Below are positions 1 to 5,773 of a stretch of 6,106 bases of DNA, piece after piece; within the stretch, counting starts at the first letter, position 1, and every line of letters begins with the position of its first letter. The notes under the pieces are model-generated. The model had not been told where the DNA came from. It was given only the letters and a program-made list of their open reading frames with translations, and did not search any database. The translations under genes were made by a program, and so were the position numbers. Source of the stretch: Lachnospiraceae bacterium (lineage in GTDB: Bacteria; Bacillota; Clostridia; Lachnospirales; Lachnospiraceae); NCBI GenBank assembly GCA_017958465.1, contig JAGDCQ010000059.1, positions 1 through 6,106 of the forward strand, read 5' to 3'.

Positions 1-516
1 ATAAATATCATGACATACGACATGTCCGGTGAATGGGAGAAAAAAGCGGGTCATGCGTCGTCGGTTTCCGGTACGAAAAACGCAATCGCCTATTTTGCGC
101 TGAAAGGGGTAGAATCTAAGAAGCTGAACATCGGCGTTCCGTACTACGGGACAGGTTTCAAGCTTGCAAAGGAGACTAAATACCCCGCCGGCTCAAATAT
201 AGTTGTTCCCGGTAAGATAGACCAGAACCTCCTTACTGTGGCTCAGATAACGAAATTCGAGCAGGAGGCTGTGGATGTTGAGGAGAAGGGCTGGCACAAA
301 GGCTATGATAAGCCGGCCGGCGGCGCCTATCTGTGGAACGACGACGAGACCTCAAAATATTATTGCTGGTACATTTCTTACGAGACCAAAGAAACTATAG
401 ATGCCAAGTGCGCTCTGATCGACCAATATTCCCTGGGCGGAGTCCTGGTCTGGGAGATCACGGAGGATACTCCCGATCACGACTACACAAAGCATCTTGC
501 GGAGATACTTAAATAA
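1..516 (+). CDS. GH18 family glycosidase (chitinase-like), C-terminal part, cut by left edge
   Basis: The reading frame is open from base 1 and the ATG at 10 is internal, because the residues before it (I-N-I) join with M-T-Y-D-M to form the conserved GH18 strand that carries the Tyr-Asp pair of the active-site barrel. The 171 visible residues continue with K-L-N-I-G-V-P-Y-Y-G (the next barrel strand), an insertion-like region, Y-I-S-Y-E-T-K-E-T-I-D-A-K (the usual 'fisYDd..Si..K' segment) and G-G-V-L-V-W-E-I-T-E-D, the last strand with its substrate-stacking Trp. The catalytic DxxDxDxE motif lies upstream, outside the window, so activity cannot be judged. The family hydrolyses beta-1,4-linked GlcNAc polymers (chitin, or peptidoglycan/N-glycan-like substrates) by substrate-assisted catalysis; secretion is likely but the N-terminus is not seen. 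The gene ends in a strong terminator. The family call is secure; the exact substrate is not. Confidence 0.88.
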   Translation: MNIMTYDMSGEWEKKAGHASSVSGTKNAIAYFALKGVESKKLNIGVPYYGTGFKLAKETKYPAGSNIVVPGKIDQNLLTVAQITKFEQEAVDVEEKGWHKGYDKPAGGAYLWNDDETSKYYCWYISYETKETIDAKCALIDQYSLGGVLVWEITEDTPDHDYTKHLAEILK

Positions 517-522
517 TTGCAC

Positions 523-550
523 GGCCGCTCTTTTTGAGCGGCCTTTTTTT
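523..550 (+). terminator. Intrinsic (rho-independent) terminator after the GH18 gene
   Basis: A perfect 8-bp GC-rich stem, GGCCGCTC (523-530) pairing with GAGCGGCC (536-543), closes a 5-T loop and is followed by seven T (544-550). It begins 6 bases after the GH18 stop codon and should end that transcript, separating it from the unit that follows. Confidence 0.92.
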
Positions 551-585
551 AATGTGACGGACAGTAACCAAATAAACTGCAAATA

Positions 586-614
586 TTGATTTTGCGCCTT
601 TACTGTGATAAAAT
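586..614 (+). promoter_or_regulatory. Vegetative sigma-type promoter with extended -10
   Basis: TTGATT (586-591) is followed by a 17-base spacer and TAAAAT (609-614). A TG one base before the -10 box (606-607) gives the TGnTAAAAT extended form. The expected transcription start is near 620-622, so the GTG at 605 lies inside the promoter and cannot be the start of the next gene. Its position, between a terminator and a gene with a good ribosome binding site, supports a real function. No experimental start is known. Confidence 0.6.
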
Positions 615-646
615 TTTACTCAGAATGGCTTATGGGAGGTGTAAGC

Positions 647-1006
647 GTGAAGAAAACGCTGATCATTGCTATCAACCTCGTGATAATGGGGCTGATCCTC
701 ACCTCCTACAACAGAAGGCTTGCGGTCGCGGCAGAGGCAGCAAAGCAGGCAAATGAGGCTAAATCCCACTTCCTGTCCACTATGTCCCACGATATCCGCA
801 CTCCTATGAATGCCATACTGGGGCTTAATGAGATGGTGCTCCGCGACTGCCGCGATGAGGAAATTGTCGCTTATTCAGAGAGTATCCGGACAGCCGGCAA
901 GACCCTGCTTGGGATCATCAACGATATCCTTGATTTCTCAAAGATAGAAGCCGGCAAGATGGAGATCATAAATGAGGACGTAGATTACAGACTGCACGAG
1001 CACTGA
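647..1006 (+). CDS. Truncated histidine kinase: one membrane segment plus HisKA, no ATPase domain
   Basis: I chose GTG 647 because GGGAGG (634-639) lies 7 bases before it and the longer in-frame GTG at 605 falls in the promoter. The 119-residue product has a short basic N-terminus, one hydrophobic segment (about residues 4-20), an Ala-rich linker helix and a full HisKA dimerisation/phosphoacceptor domain: F-L-S-T-M-S-H-D-I-R-T-P-M-N with the phosphoacceptor His at residue 48, ending at D-F-S-K-I-E-A-G-K-M-E-I. In intact kinases this leads into the HATPase_c domain (N, G boxes); here a stop comes about 14 residues later and no ATPase sequence follows in any frame before the next gene. The sensor part that normally sits between two membrane segments is also absent. 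It is probably a remnant left by internal and C-terminal deletion, although the promoter and ribosome binding site look intact. It could not phosphorylate itself, but could pair with another kinase. The lipoprotein gene begins 29 bases after its stop. Confidence 0.75.
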   Translation: MKKTLIIAINLVIMGLILTSYNRRLAVAAEAAKQANEAKSHFLSTMSHDIRTPMNAILGLNEMVLRDCRDEEIVAYSESIRTAGKTLLGIINDILDFSKIEAGKMEIINEDVDYRLHEH

Positions 1007-1035
1007 TCCGCGGCAGGCTGAAAAAGGGGATAAAA

Positions 1036-2841
1036 ATGAAAAAAATATTGACCGCAGCTGTTCTGCTTGCTCTTTGCTGCAGTTTTGCAACAGCCTGCAC
1101 AAAGGATCCGGGGAAGATAAACGAAATATCCGGGACGCCGGGTGAAACGGTGACTTCGACGCCTACCTTTGCGGTGACGGATACACCGACTCCGACTGTC
1201 ACCTTAACACCGACTCCGACTTCGACGCCGACACCAACACCGACGCTTACTCCACCCCTCTCCATTGCGGATATGGTCGTAAGGAGCAGGGAACTGCATG
1301 AGGCTGTCAGACCAAAGACAGTGGCAAATCCTCTGGGTACAGCTCCGGAGTATTCGGCATGGGAAAATAACGCAGCGAAATACGGATTAACCCGGGAGCG
1401 GGTTGTTTCCATAATTGAGGATGATAAGTCTTCTTATACTTGCTTTTGTGTGGCCAAAATAAAAAATGAAACGGTCGCTGAAAAGATCAATCAAAGGTTA
1501 AAAGAAGTGTGCATGGATATGTCTGACCCGGCTTACCTCCCGGATTCTCCGGGGTATGTGCTTCTTTTTAGGGATAATGGGCCTTCTAAGCTTGAACTGT
1601 CCTGTGAGTGTAATGAATACCAGGGGATCCTTAGCGTAAGAATAAATGGTTATTGGACCTGGGAATGGAACAAACCGTACGGAGCGAGAACCCTTCCGGA
1701 ACAGTTTGAAACTGTTTGTCTGAACTTCGATCTTCGGACAGGTGAGGAATTGTCATTGTCGGACCTTTTTCCTGAAGGCTTTGACTACCTTGGATATTTG
1801 AATAAAGAGTTAGAAGAGATCAGTAAATACGATTACTGGTATAGCGAATCCTGGTATAATGATGACTATGATCCGTCAAAAGAATACGACGGAGGGAAAC
1901 TGCCATTACAACTTAAGGGAGACGAACAGTTCTTTCTCCCTTATAGTGGGGAAATACAGTTTTTTATTGAAGGGAAAGAGGCCGGGTATATCAGCCTTCC
2001 TTTTACGCCACCTGACCGTGGACGTGGTGAAAAGCTCTGCACAGAAGAATACTCTCACTTGTGGTATCTTGGATCGTTAAGTACTTTTTCTGGTGCAAGA
2101 ATCGGAGAGTTCAGGATAAGTTCGAAAGGATCGAAGAATCCTTCTGTCACAGTTTACGCGGATGAACAGCCTTTGGCCACAGCATCTATTCCGGATTCAT
2201 TTATCTCTGAATACTTGTCGAACGAAAAGATACTCTCTTACGCAAAACAATTGACGGATCAGTGGACCGGAAACTCACTTCCCTATGATGAAATACAACT
2301 ATATTGCAATTATGTCACTTTGTGGCCTAATGATTATTATTGCATCCAATGGCAAGTGGAAGGATGGTTGGGAGGAAGCCTGCGAACGCAATTAGATGTG
2401 TATACGTATGCTCATGAAGGAAAAATACTGTCCCTGGATGAGATCTTTGATATACCTTTTGAAAACCTTCTCGCAGAGATCATCAGCTCATTTAGAAAAG
2501 ACGAATCTAAGTTTGCTGAGGGAGAGGCTGCGGAAGAGGTTGCAAAAGCGCTTAGGCCATATTTTGTCGGATTAGTTTGTGAGCCATTGAACCTGAAATT
2601 ATACGACGAGTGGAGCTGGCATAATTGTTTATATCAGTGGATGGATGGTGGATACATTAAAAACGAAGGCCCTTCAGGGAACGAGATAAAGGGTCTAAAC
2701 CCGTCGATACCTGCAGAGCTGCGGAACGACCTGACAAACAATTTCTTTGATTCTGCTTTTCGATGCTCAGACCCTTATGTTATCATCAGACACCTTAAAA
2801 TGTATAAGGGCCTTCCGGTCGACTGGTCAGAAGTACATTGA
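1036..2841 (+). CDS. Surface lipoprotein with Thr/Pro stalk and DUF3298-like sequence
   Basis: ATG 1036 has AAGGGGA 5 bases upstream and gives a lipoprotein signal peptide: M-K-K, a hydrophobic core, and F-A-T-A-C with the lipidated Cys at residue 21. Residues 41-74 form a T-P-rich stalk likely to cross the cell wall. The 601-residue protein has, at about 186-323, the pattern of DUF3298 (C-terminal domain of PdaC/RsiV-like proteins): a strand-rich stretch, then N-F-D-L-R-T-G-E-E-L-S-L-S-D-L-F and a helix, then F-F-L-P-Y-S-G-E-I-Q-F-F. A second stretch (about 417-486), with G-K-I-L-S-L-D-E-I-F, looks like a diverged copy. DUF3298 has no known catalytic activity; in related proteins it sits outside the membrane beside deacetylase or anti-sigma parts, neither of which I see. 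Leucine codons TTA/TTG occur about twenty times, unlike the flanking genes. The match rests on pattern recognition only. Likely co-transcribed with the kinase stub and the next lipoprotein. Confidence 0.72.
   Translation: MKKILTAAVLLALCCSFATACTKDPGKINEISGTPGETVTSTPTFAVTDTPTPTVTLTPTPTSTPTPTPTLTPPLSIADMVVRSRELHEAVRPKTVANPLGTAPEYSAWENNAAKYGLTRERVVSIIEDDKSSYTCFCVAKIKNETVAEKINQRLKEVCMDMSDPAYLPDSPGYVLLFRDNGPSKLELSCECNEYQGILSVRINGYWTWEWNKPYGARTLPEQFETVCLNFDLRTGEELSLSDLFPEGFDYLGYLNKELEEISKYDYWYSESWYNDDYDPSKEYDGGKLPLQLKGDEQFFLPYSGEIQFFIEGKEAGYISLPFTPPDRGRGEKLCTEEYSHLWYLGSLSTFSGARIGEFRISSKGSKNPSVTVYADEQPLATASIPDSFISEYLSNEKILSYAKQLTDQWTGNSLPYDEIQLYCNYVTLWPNDYYCIQWQVEGWLGGSLRTQLDVYTYAHEGKILSLDEIFDIPFENLLAEIISSFRKDESKFAEGEAAEEVAKALRPYFVGLVCEPLNLKLYDEWSWHNCLYQWMDGGYIKNEGPSGNEIKGLNPSIPAELRNDLTNNFFDSAFRCSDPYVIIRHLKMYKGLPVDWSEVH
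1156..1257 (+). repeat. Thr-Pro codon repeat encoding the lipoprotein stalk
   Basis: Residues 41-74 of the lipoprotein are mostly alternating Thr and Pro, written by short degenerate runs of ACN-CCN codons (for example CCGACTCCGACT). Such stalks keep a lipid-anchored domain extended through the wall. The short-period repeat may vary in length by slippage; because the unit is six bases, changes would usually keep the frame. Confidence 0.7.
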
Positions 2842-2881
2842 GAATAAAGCGTATTTATAGAGTGAAAAGAGGAAATAGGAA

Positions 2882-3949
2882 ATGTATAACAAGAAACCGA
2901 TCTTTACTGCTGTAGTGATCTTTACAATGATAGTGTGCTGCGCCTGCAGCAAGGGAGCTGTAACCGGTACCGGACCCACAGGGATCGTTACACAGGAGCC
3001 TTCCGTTACACCTTCACCGACTGCTGCCCCTGAGCCTTCCGTTACACCTTCACCGACTGCTACCCCTGAGCCTTCCATCACACCTTCACCGACTGCTGCC
3101 CCTGAGCCTACCAAGGCCCTGCAAAGCGCAGTGCTTCCCGGAGGAGGATATGTGACTCCCGACAACATTCCGGTGATAGACGGCGCCCTTGCGCTTGAGC
3201 CTTTCTACGATGCCGTTTTTGCGGAACTTCTCGGGATGCAGGCTGCAGACGCAAAACTGTTCCTGCCCTGCAACAATACTCCCTCGGCTTACCAAAACCT
3301 CATTGCAGGCAGAGCGGATATGATCTTCTGTGCGCTTCCCTCCGACGATCAGGTTGCAGACGCAAAGAAGGCAGGTGTAGAGTTTGAGTATCATACGATC
3401 CTGAGCGGTGGTTTTGTCTTTTTCGTAAATAAGGATAACCCGGTGAACAGTGTAACCCAGGAACAGCTTAAAGGGATCGTCAGCGGGAAGATCACAAACT
3501 GGAAGGAAGTAGGCGGAAAAGACGAGCCTATCGTCCTGTTCCAGCGAAATGAGGGCTCGGGAAGCCAGAGCGGTCTGTATCGCTATGTCCTTCCGAAAGG
3601 GCAGGTAATGGCTCCGCGCGTTGACCGTGTGGATAACGATATGATGGGGTCCATCGATCACGTTGCGGATTACGACAACGGAAAGGGCGCGATCTCTTAT
3701 TCGTATTACTATTATGTTGTAAATATGCATTCCAGCTCCGAGATCAAGCTTCTTGGCATCGACGGAGTGGTTCCTAGCGATGAGACTATCTCTAAGGGAC
3801 AGTATCCGTTCCTTAATTTCTCGCAGATAGTCACAAGAAAGGATCTTCCAAAGGACAGCATCGTGCGGGAGATAATCGCGTGGCTGCAGGCCGGAAACGG
3901 CGCAAGGATCGCAAGGGAGAACGGTTACGTGCCATACGAAGGAGAATGA
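2882..3949 (+). CDS. PstS-like periplasmic-binding-type lipoprotein (orphan)
   Basis: ATG 2882 follows AGAGG (2868-2872) by 9 bases. The 355-residue product starts with a lipoprotein signal peptide (C-C-A-C, lipidated Cys probably 22; Cys20 is an alternative) and three 12-residue Pro/Thr repeats (39-74). The rest, about 90-355, is a PBP-like (PF12849, PstS-type) type II binding fold: D-G-A-L-A-L-E-P-F (100-108), L-I-A-G-R-A-D-M (140-147), V-T-Q-E-Q-L-K-G-I-V-S-G-K-I-T-N-W-K-E-V-G-G (191-212), R-N-E-G-S-G-S (222-228), and a closing W-L-Q segment with G-Y-V-P. PstS proteins capture phosphate for the PstCAB importer, but no pstC, pstA, pstB or phoU is present here. The first loop, normally D-G-S-T, reads D-G-A-L, so two usual anion contacts are missing; R222 and S226 are kept. 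Phosphate binding is therefore uncertain. It lies 40 bases after the preceding lipoprotein and shares its stalked architecture. Confidence 0.85.
   Translation: MYNKKPIFTAVVIFTMIVCCACSKGAVTGTGPTGIVTQEPSVTPSPTAAPEPSVTPSPTATPEPSITPSPTAAPEPTKALQSAVLPGGGYVTPDNIPVIDGALALEPFYDAVFAELLGMQAADAKLFLPCNNTPSAYQNLIAGRADMIFCALPSDDQVADAKKAGVEFEYHTILSGGFVFFVNKDNPVNSVTQEQLKGIVSGKITNWKEVGGKDEPIVLFQRNEGSGSQSGLYRYVLPKGQVMAPRVDRVDNDMMGSIDHVADYDNGKGAISYSYYYYVVNMHSSSEIKLLGIDGVVPSDETISKGQYPFLNFSQIVTRKDLPKDSIVREIIAWLQAGNGARIARENGYVPYEGE
2996..3103 (+). repeat. Three 36-bp tandem repeats in the PstS-like gene
   Basis: Units at 2996-3031, 3032-3067 and 3068-3103 each encode E-P-S-[VI]-T-P-S-P-T-A-[AT]-P. Unit 2 differs from unit 1 at one base and unit 3 from unit 1 at two; a fourth unit begins (E-P at 3104-3109) and then diverges. 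The near identity points to recent duplication and a copy number that may vary in frame, changing the length of the stalk between the lipid anchor and the binding domain. Confidence 0.92.
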
Positions 3950-4061
3950 TGAAGGGCCAAAGAGCCCGGCAGAGCTTAAAGATTTGGGTAGGGTGAGCAG
4001 AGAGTGCTCTAAACGACTGTCCGGATTATGAAAGTGCCTTCAGGGCTGAAAGGATGGTTTT
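3950..4061 (+). promoter_or_regulatory. Leader of the alcohol dehydrogenase gene; RBS within a possible hairpin
   Basis: The 112-base gap holds no ORF with coding character. A 4-bp GGGC/GCCC hairpin (3954-3967) and a 5-bp GAGCA/TGCTC hairpin (3995-4009) are weak and lack a T-run, so I do not call a terminator. I see no convincing promoter. Near the gene, CCTTCA (4037-4042) can pair with TGAAAGG (4047-4053) with one bulged A and a GGGC loop. The second arm covers GAAAGGA (4048-4054), the ribosome binding site 7 bases before ATG 4062, so translation could be dampened by this fold. Confidence 0.35.
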
Positions 4062-5237
4062 ATGAACAATTTTGAGTATTATGCACCCACATGTTTTGTC
4101 TTCGGGAAGGAGACAGAGGATCTTGCAGGGAAATATGTCAAAAAGTTTGGAGGGACAAAAGTCCTTATCCACTACGGCGGCGGCAGTGTAGTACGCTCCG
4201 GGCTTCTTGACAGGGTTAAAAAGTCCCTTGGAGCCGAAGGCATTGCCTATACAGAGCTTGGCGGTGTTAAGCCGAACCCCCGGAGCGGCCTTGTTTACGA
4301 AGGGATCGACCTGTGTAAGAAGGAAAACGTGGACTTTATCCTTGCTGTAGGCGGCGGAAGTGTTATCGACTCTTCTAAGGCCATAGCTGCAGGCGTTCTT
4401 TACGACGGCGATTTCTGGGACTTCTACAAGGGGAAAGCCATAGAAAAGGCACTTCCCATCGGAACTGTGCTCACCATAGCCGCAGCCGGCAGCGAGGGAA
4501 GCCCTGATTCCGTCATCACAAAGGAAGAAGGGATGTTCAAGCGCGGTGCGAGCGGCGATGCCCTCCGTCCAAGGTTCAGCATCCTTAACCCCGCCCTTAC
4601 CCAGACCCTGCCTGCCTACCAGACGGCAGCGGGTATTACGGATATCATGGCGCATCTTTACGAGCGCTATCTTACAAACACGGATGAAGTGGAAGTTACG
4701 GACAGGATGATAGAAGCCCTGCTCCTTACTATGGTCCACGAAGGACCGAGAGTGATCGCGGATCCAAACAACTATGATGCAAGGGCAAATATCATGTGGG
4801 CAGGGACAATGGCGCACAACAATTCCTGTGGTGTAGGCAGGAGCCAGGACTGGCTCAGCCACGACATAGAGCACGAGCTTTCCGCAATGTACGACTGTGC
4901 CCATGGCGCAGGCCTTGCGGTCACCATGCCTGCTGTGTTCACCTACGAAATGTCGCATAACGTGATGCGTTTTGCCCAGGTGGCAACAAGGGTATGGGGC
5001 TGCCAGATGGATTTTGCCCATCCGGAAGTGACGGCAAAAGCCGGCATCGAGGCCTTCAGGCGTTTCCTTATCTCTATCGGGATGCCAAAGAATTTCGAAG
5101 AGCTGGGGGCAAAGAAAGAGGATATCCCTGCCCTCGTACAGTCCCTCTGCAGGGGCAACGGCAGGAACGGCACGCTCTACGGTTTTGTGACCCTTAACGA
5201 AGATGACTGTACAAAAATATATGAGATGATGGTTTAA
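4062..5237 (+). CDS. Iron-containing alcohol dehydrogenase, YqhD/butanol dehydrogenase type
   Basis: This 391-residue protein is close to the usual length of the YqhD/BdhA branch (about 387-390) and starts with the typical N-F-E-Y-Y-A-P-T-C-F-V-F-G. The N-terminal nucleotide-binding domain has G-G-G-S at 39-42 and V-G-G-G-S-V-I-D-S-S-K at 96-106, the two loops that hold the NAD(P)H phosphates. The all-helical C-terminal domain carries the metal ligands D194, H198, H267 and H281, at the same positions as in E. coli YqhD, within G-I-T-D-I-M-A-H, L-S-H-D-I-E-H and C-A-H-G-A-G-L-A. It should be a cytosolic, probably NADPH-preferring reductase of short or medium aldehydes to alcohols (butanal, other fermentation aldehydes, or reactive sugar-derived aldehydes). 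Nothing essential is missing. The thioesterase gene begins 20 bases after its stop, so the two are probably one operon. The substrate cannot be read from sequence. Confidence 0.93.
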   Translation: MNNFEYYAPTCFVFGKETEDLAGKYVKKFGGTKVLIHYGGGSVVRSGLLDRVKKSLGAEGIAYTELGGVKPNPRSGLVYEGIDLCKKENVDFILAVGGGSVIDSSKAIAAGVLYDGDFWDFYKGKAIEKALPIGTVLTIAAAGSEGSPDSVITKEEGMFKRGASGDALRPRFSILNPALTQTLPAYQTAAGITDIMAHLYERYLTNTDEVEVTDRMIEALLLTMVHEGPRVIADPNNYDARANIMWAGTMAHNNSCGVGRSQDWLSHDIEHELSAMYDCAHGAGLAVTMPAVFTYEMSHNVMRFAQVATRVWGCQMDFAHPEVTAKAGIEAFRRFLISIGMPKNFEELGAKKEDIPALVQSLCRGNGRNGTLYGFVTLNEDDCTKIYEMMV

Positions 5238-5257
5238 GAAGGGTCTGTAAGAGAAAC

Positions 5258-5701
5258 ATGGAATCAAAAGATCTGGAAAAAGTAAAAGCGTTCTTTAAGG
5301 GAGATATCTATGCCCTTGATACTACAGGAATAGTGATAGAAGAGGCAGATAAGGGGTTTGCGGTATGCTCGCTTATGCCGCGCGAAAAGCATGTAAACGC
5401 CGACGGCGTGGTGCAGGGCGGAGCAATATACACCCTTGCGGATTTTTGCTTTGCTATCGCGGCAAATGCGGATGAGATAGTAAGGACGGGAAGCCCCGCA
5501 ACAGTGACCCTTTCTGCCAATGTTTCATACTTAAGGCCCGCTAAGCTTGGCGAAAAGCTGATAGCAACAGCAAGGTGTATCAAGAACGGAAGGACCGCAA
5601 GCTATTATGAAGTGAAGGTTGCCGCAGAGACTGCCCCTGACAAGGTGATCTGTGCGGCAGCCATAAACGGCATGAACGCCCACGGCGACCGTACAAAGTG
5701 A
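5258..5701 (+). CDS. PaaI-like hotdog-fold acyl-CoA thioesterase
   Basis: The 147-residue protein has the size and central signature of the PaaI/YbgC-type hotdog family: H45-x-N47-x-x-G50, then Q53-G54-G55 and L-A-D62-F on the long central helix, followed by strands A-T-V-T-L-S-A-N-V-S-Y-L-R-P-A and the final A-A-I-N-G segment. D62 is the expected catalytic acid and N47 and the glycines shape the oxyanion site; the His found before GG in E. coli PaaI is Gln here, as I recall for several Firmicutes relatives. It would hydrolyse an acyl- or aryl-CoA thioester in the cytosol, freeing CoA. ATG 5258 has only a weak ribosome binding site (AAGAAGGG at 5236-5243 is 14 bases away), so translation may be coupled to the dehydrogenase upstream. 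Its last codons and stop lie inside a 13-bp repeat array. The substrate is unknown. Confidence 0.85.
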   Translation: MESKDLEKVKAFFKGDIYALDTTGIVIEEADKGFAVCSLMPREKHVNADGVVQGGAIYTLADFCFAIAANADEIVRTGSPATVTLSANVSYLRPAKLGEKLIATARCIKNGRTASYYEVKVAAETAPDKVICAAAINGMNAHGDRTK

Positions 5702-5751
5702 CCGCATAAATGGACTGTTCAAAGTGACCGCATAAATTGACTGTACAAAGT
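5687..5751 (+). repeat. Array of five 13-bp units (26-bp higher-order repeat)
   Basis: Five consecutive units fit GACYGYWYAAAKK: 5687-5699, 5700-5712, 5713-5725, 5726-5738 and 5739-5751. Units 1, 3 and 5 share the form GACYGTWCAAAGT; units 2 and 4 share GACCGCATAAAT, so the array reads A-B-A-B-A with a 26-bp period. It starts within the last codons of the thioesterase gene, supplies its stop codon (5699-5701) and ends 22 bases before the GH43 start. Because 26 is not a multiple of three, the copies place stops in all three frames (TGA 5699, TGA 5725, TAA 5751). Whether it is a protein binding site or a local duplication is open. Confidence 0.85.
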
Positions 5752-5773
5752 AACGGGGAAAGGGGTTACAGAC

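Noticed and set aside
605..646. Upstream in-frame GTG at 605 and ATG at 632 as starts of the kinase stub
   Set aside because: 605 lies between the -35 and -10 boxes of the promoter, before the expected transcript start. 632 has no ribosome binding site, while 647 has GGGAGG at 7 bases.
650..666. Catabolite-repression (cre)-like sequence around AAAACGCTGATC
   Set aside because: It has at least two mismatches to the core consensus and lies inside the coding start, so it is within chance expectation.
966..1412. Minus-strand ORF rich in Val-Gly
   Set aside because: It is the reverse complement of the Thr-Pro codon repeat; the composition follows from the + strand gene, and no ribosome binding site is seen.
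3954..4009. Terminator after the PstS-like gene
   Set aside because: Only 4-5 bp stems without a T-run are present, so transcription may continue into the dehydrogenase gene.
4026..5267. 413-codon minus-strand ORF opposite the alcohol dehydrogenase
   Set aside because: The + strand encodes a complete enzyme with all metal ligands. The minus frame is rich in Cys/His and shows no recognisable family, as expected for an antisense shadow.
5710..5727. Mini-ORF M-D-C-S-K inside the 13-bp array
   Set aside because: It has no ribosome binding site and arises from the repeat sequence.
5687..5751. CRISPR array
   Set aside because: The units are directly abutting and 13 bp long, with no unique spacers of normal length and no cas genes.
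5737..5765. Promoter from TTGACT (5737-5742) for the GH43 gene
   Set aside because: No TATAAT-like box occurs 16-18 bases downstream; that stretch is G-rich ribosome-binding sequence.
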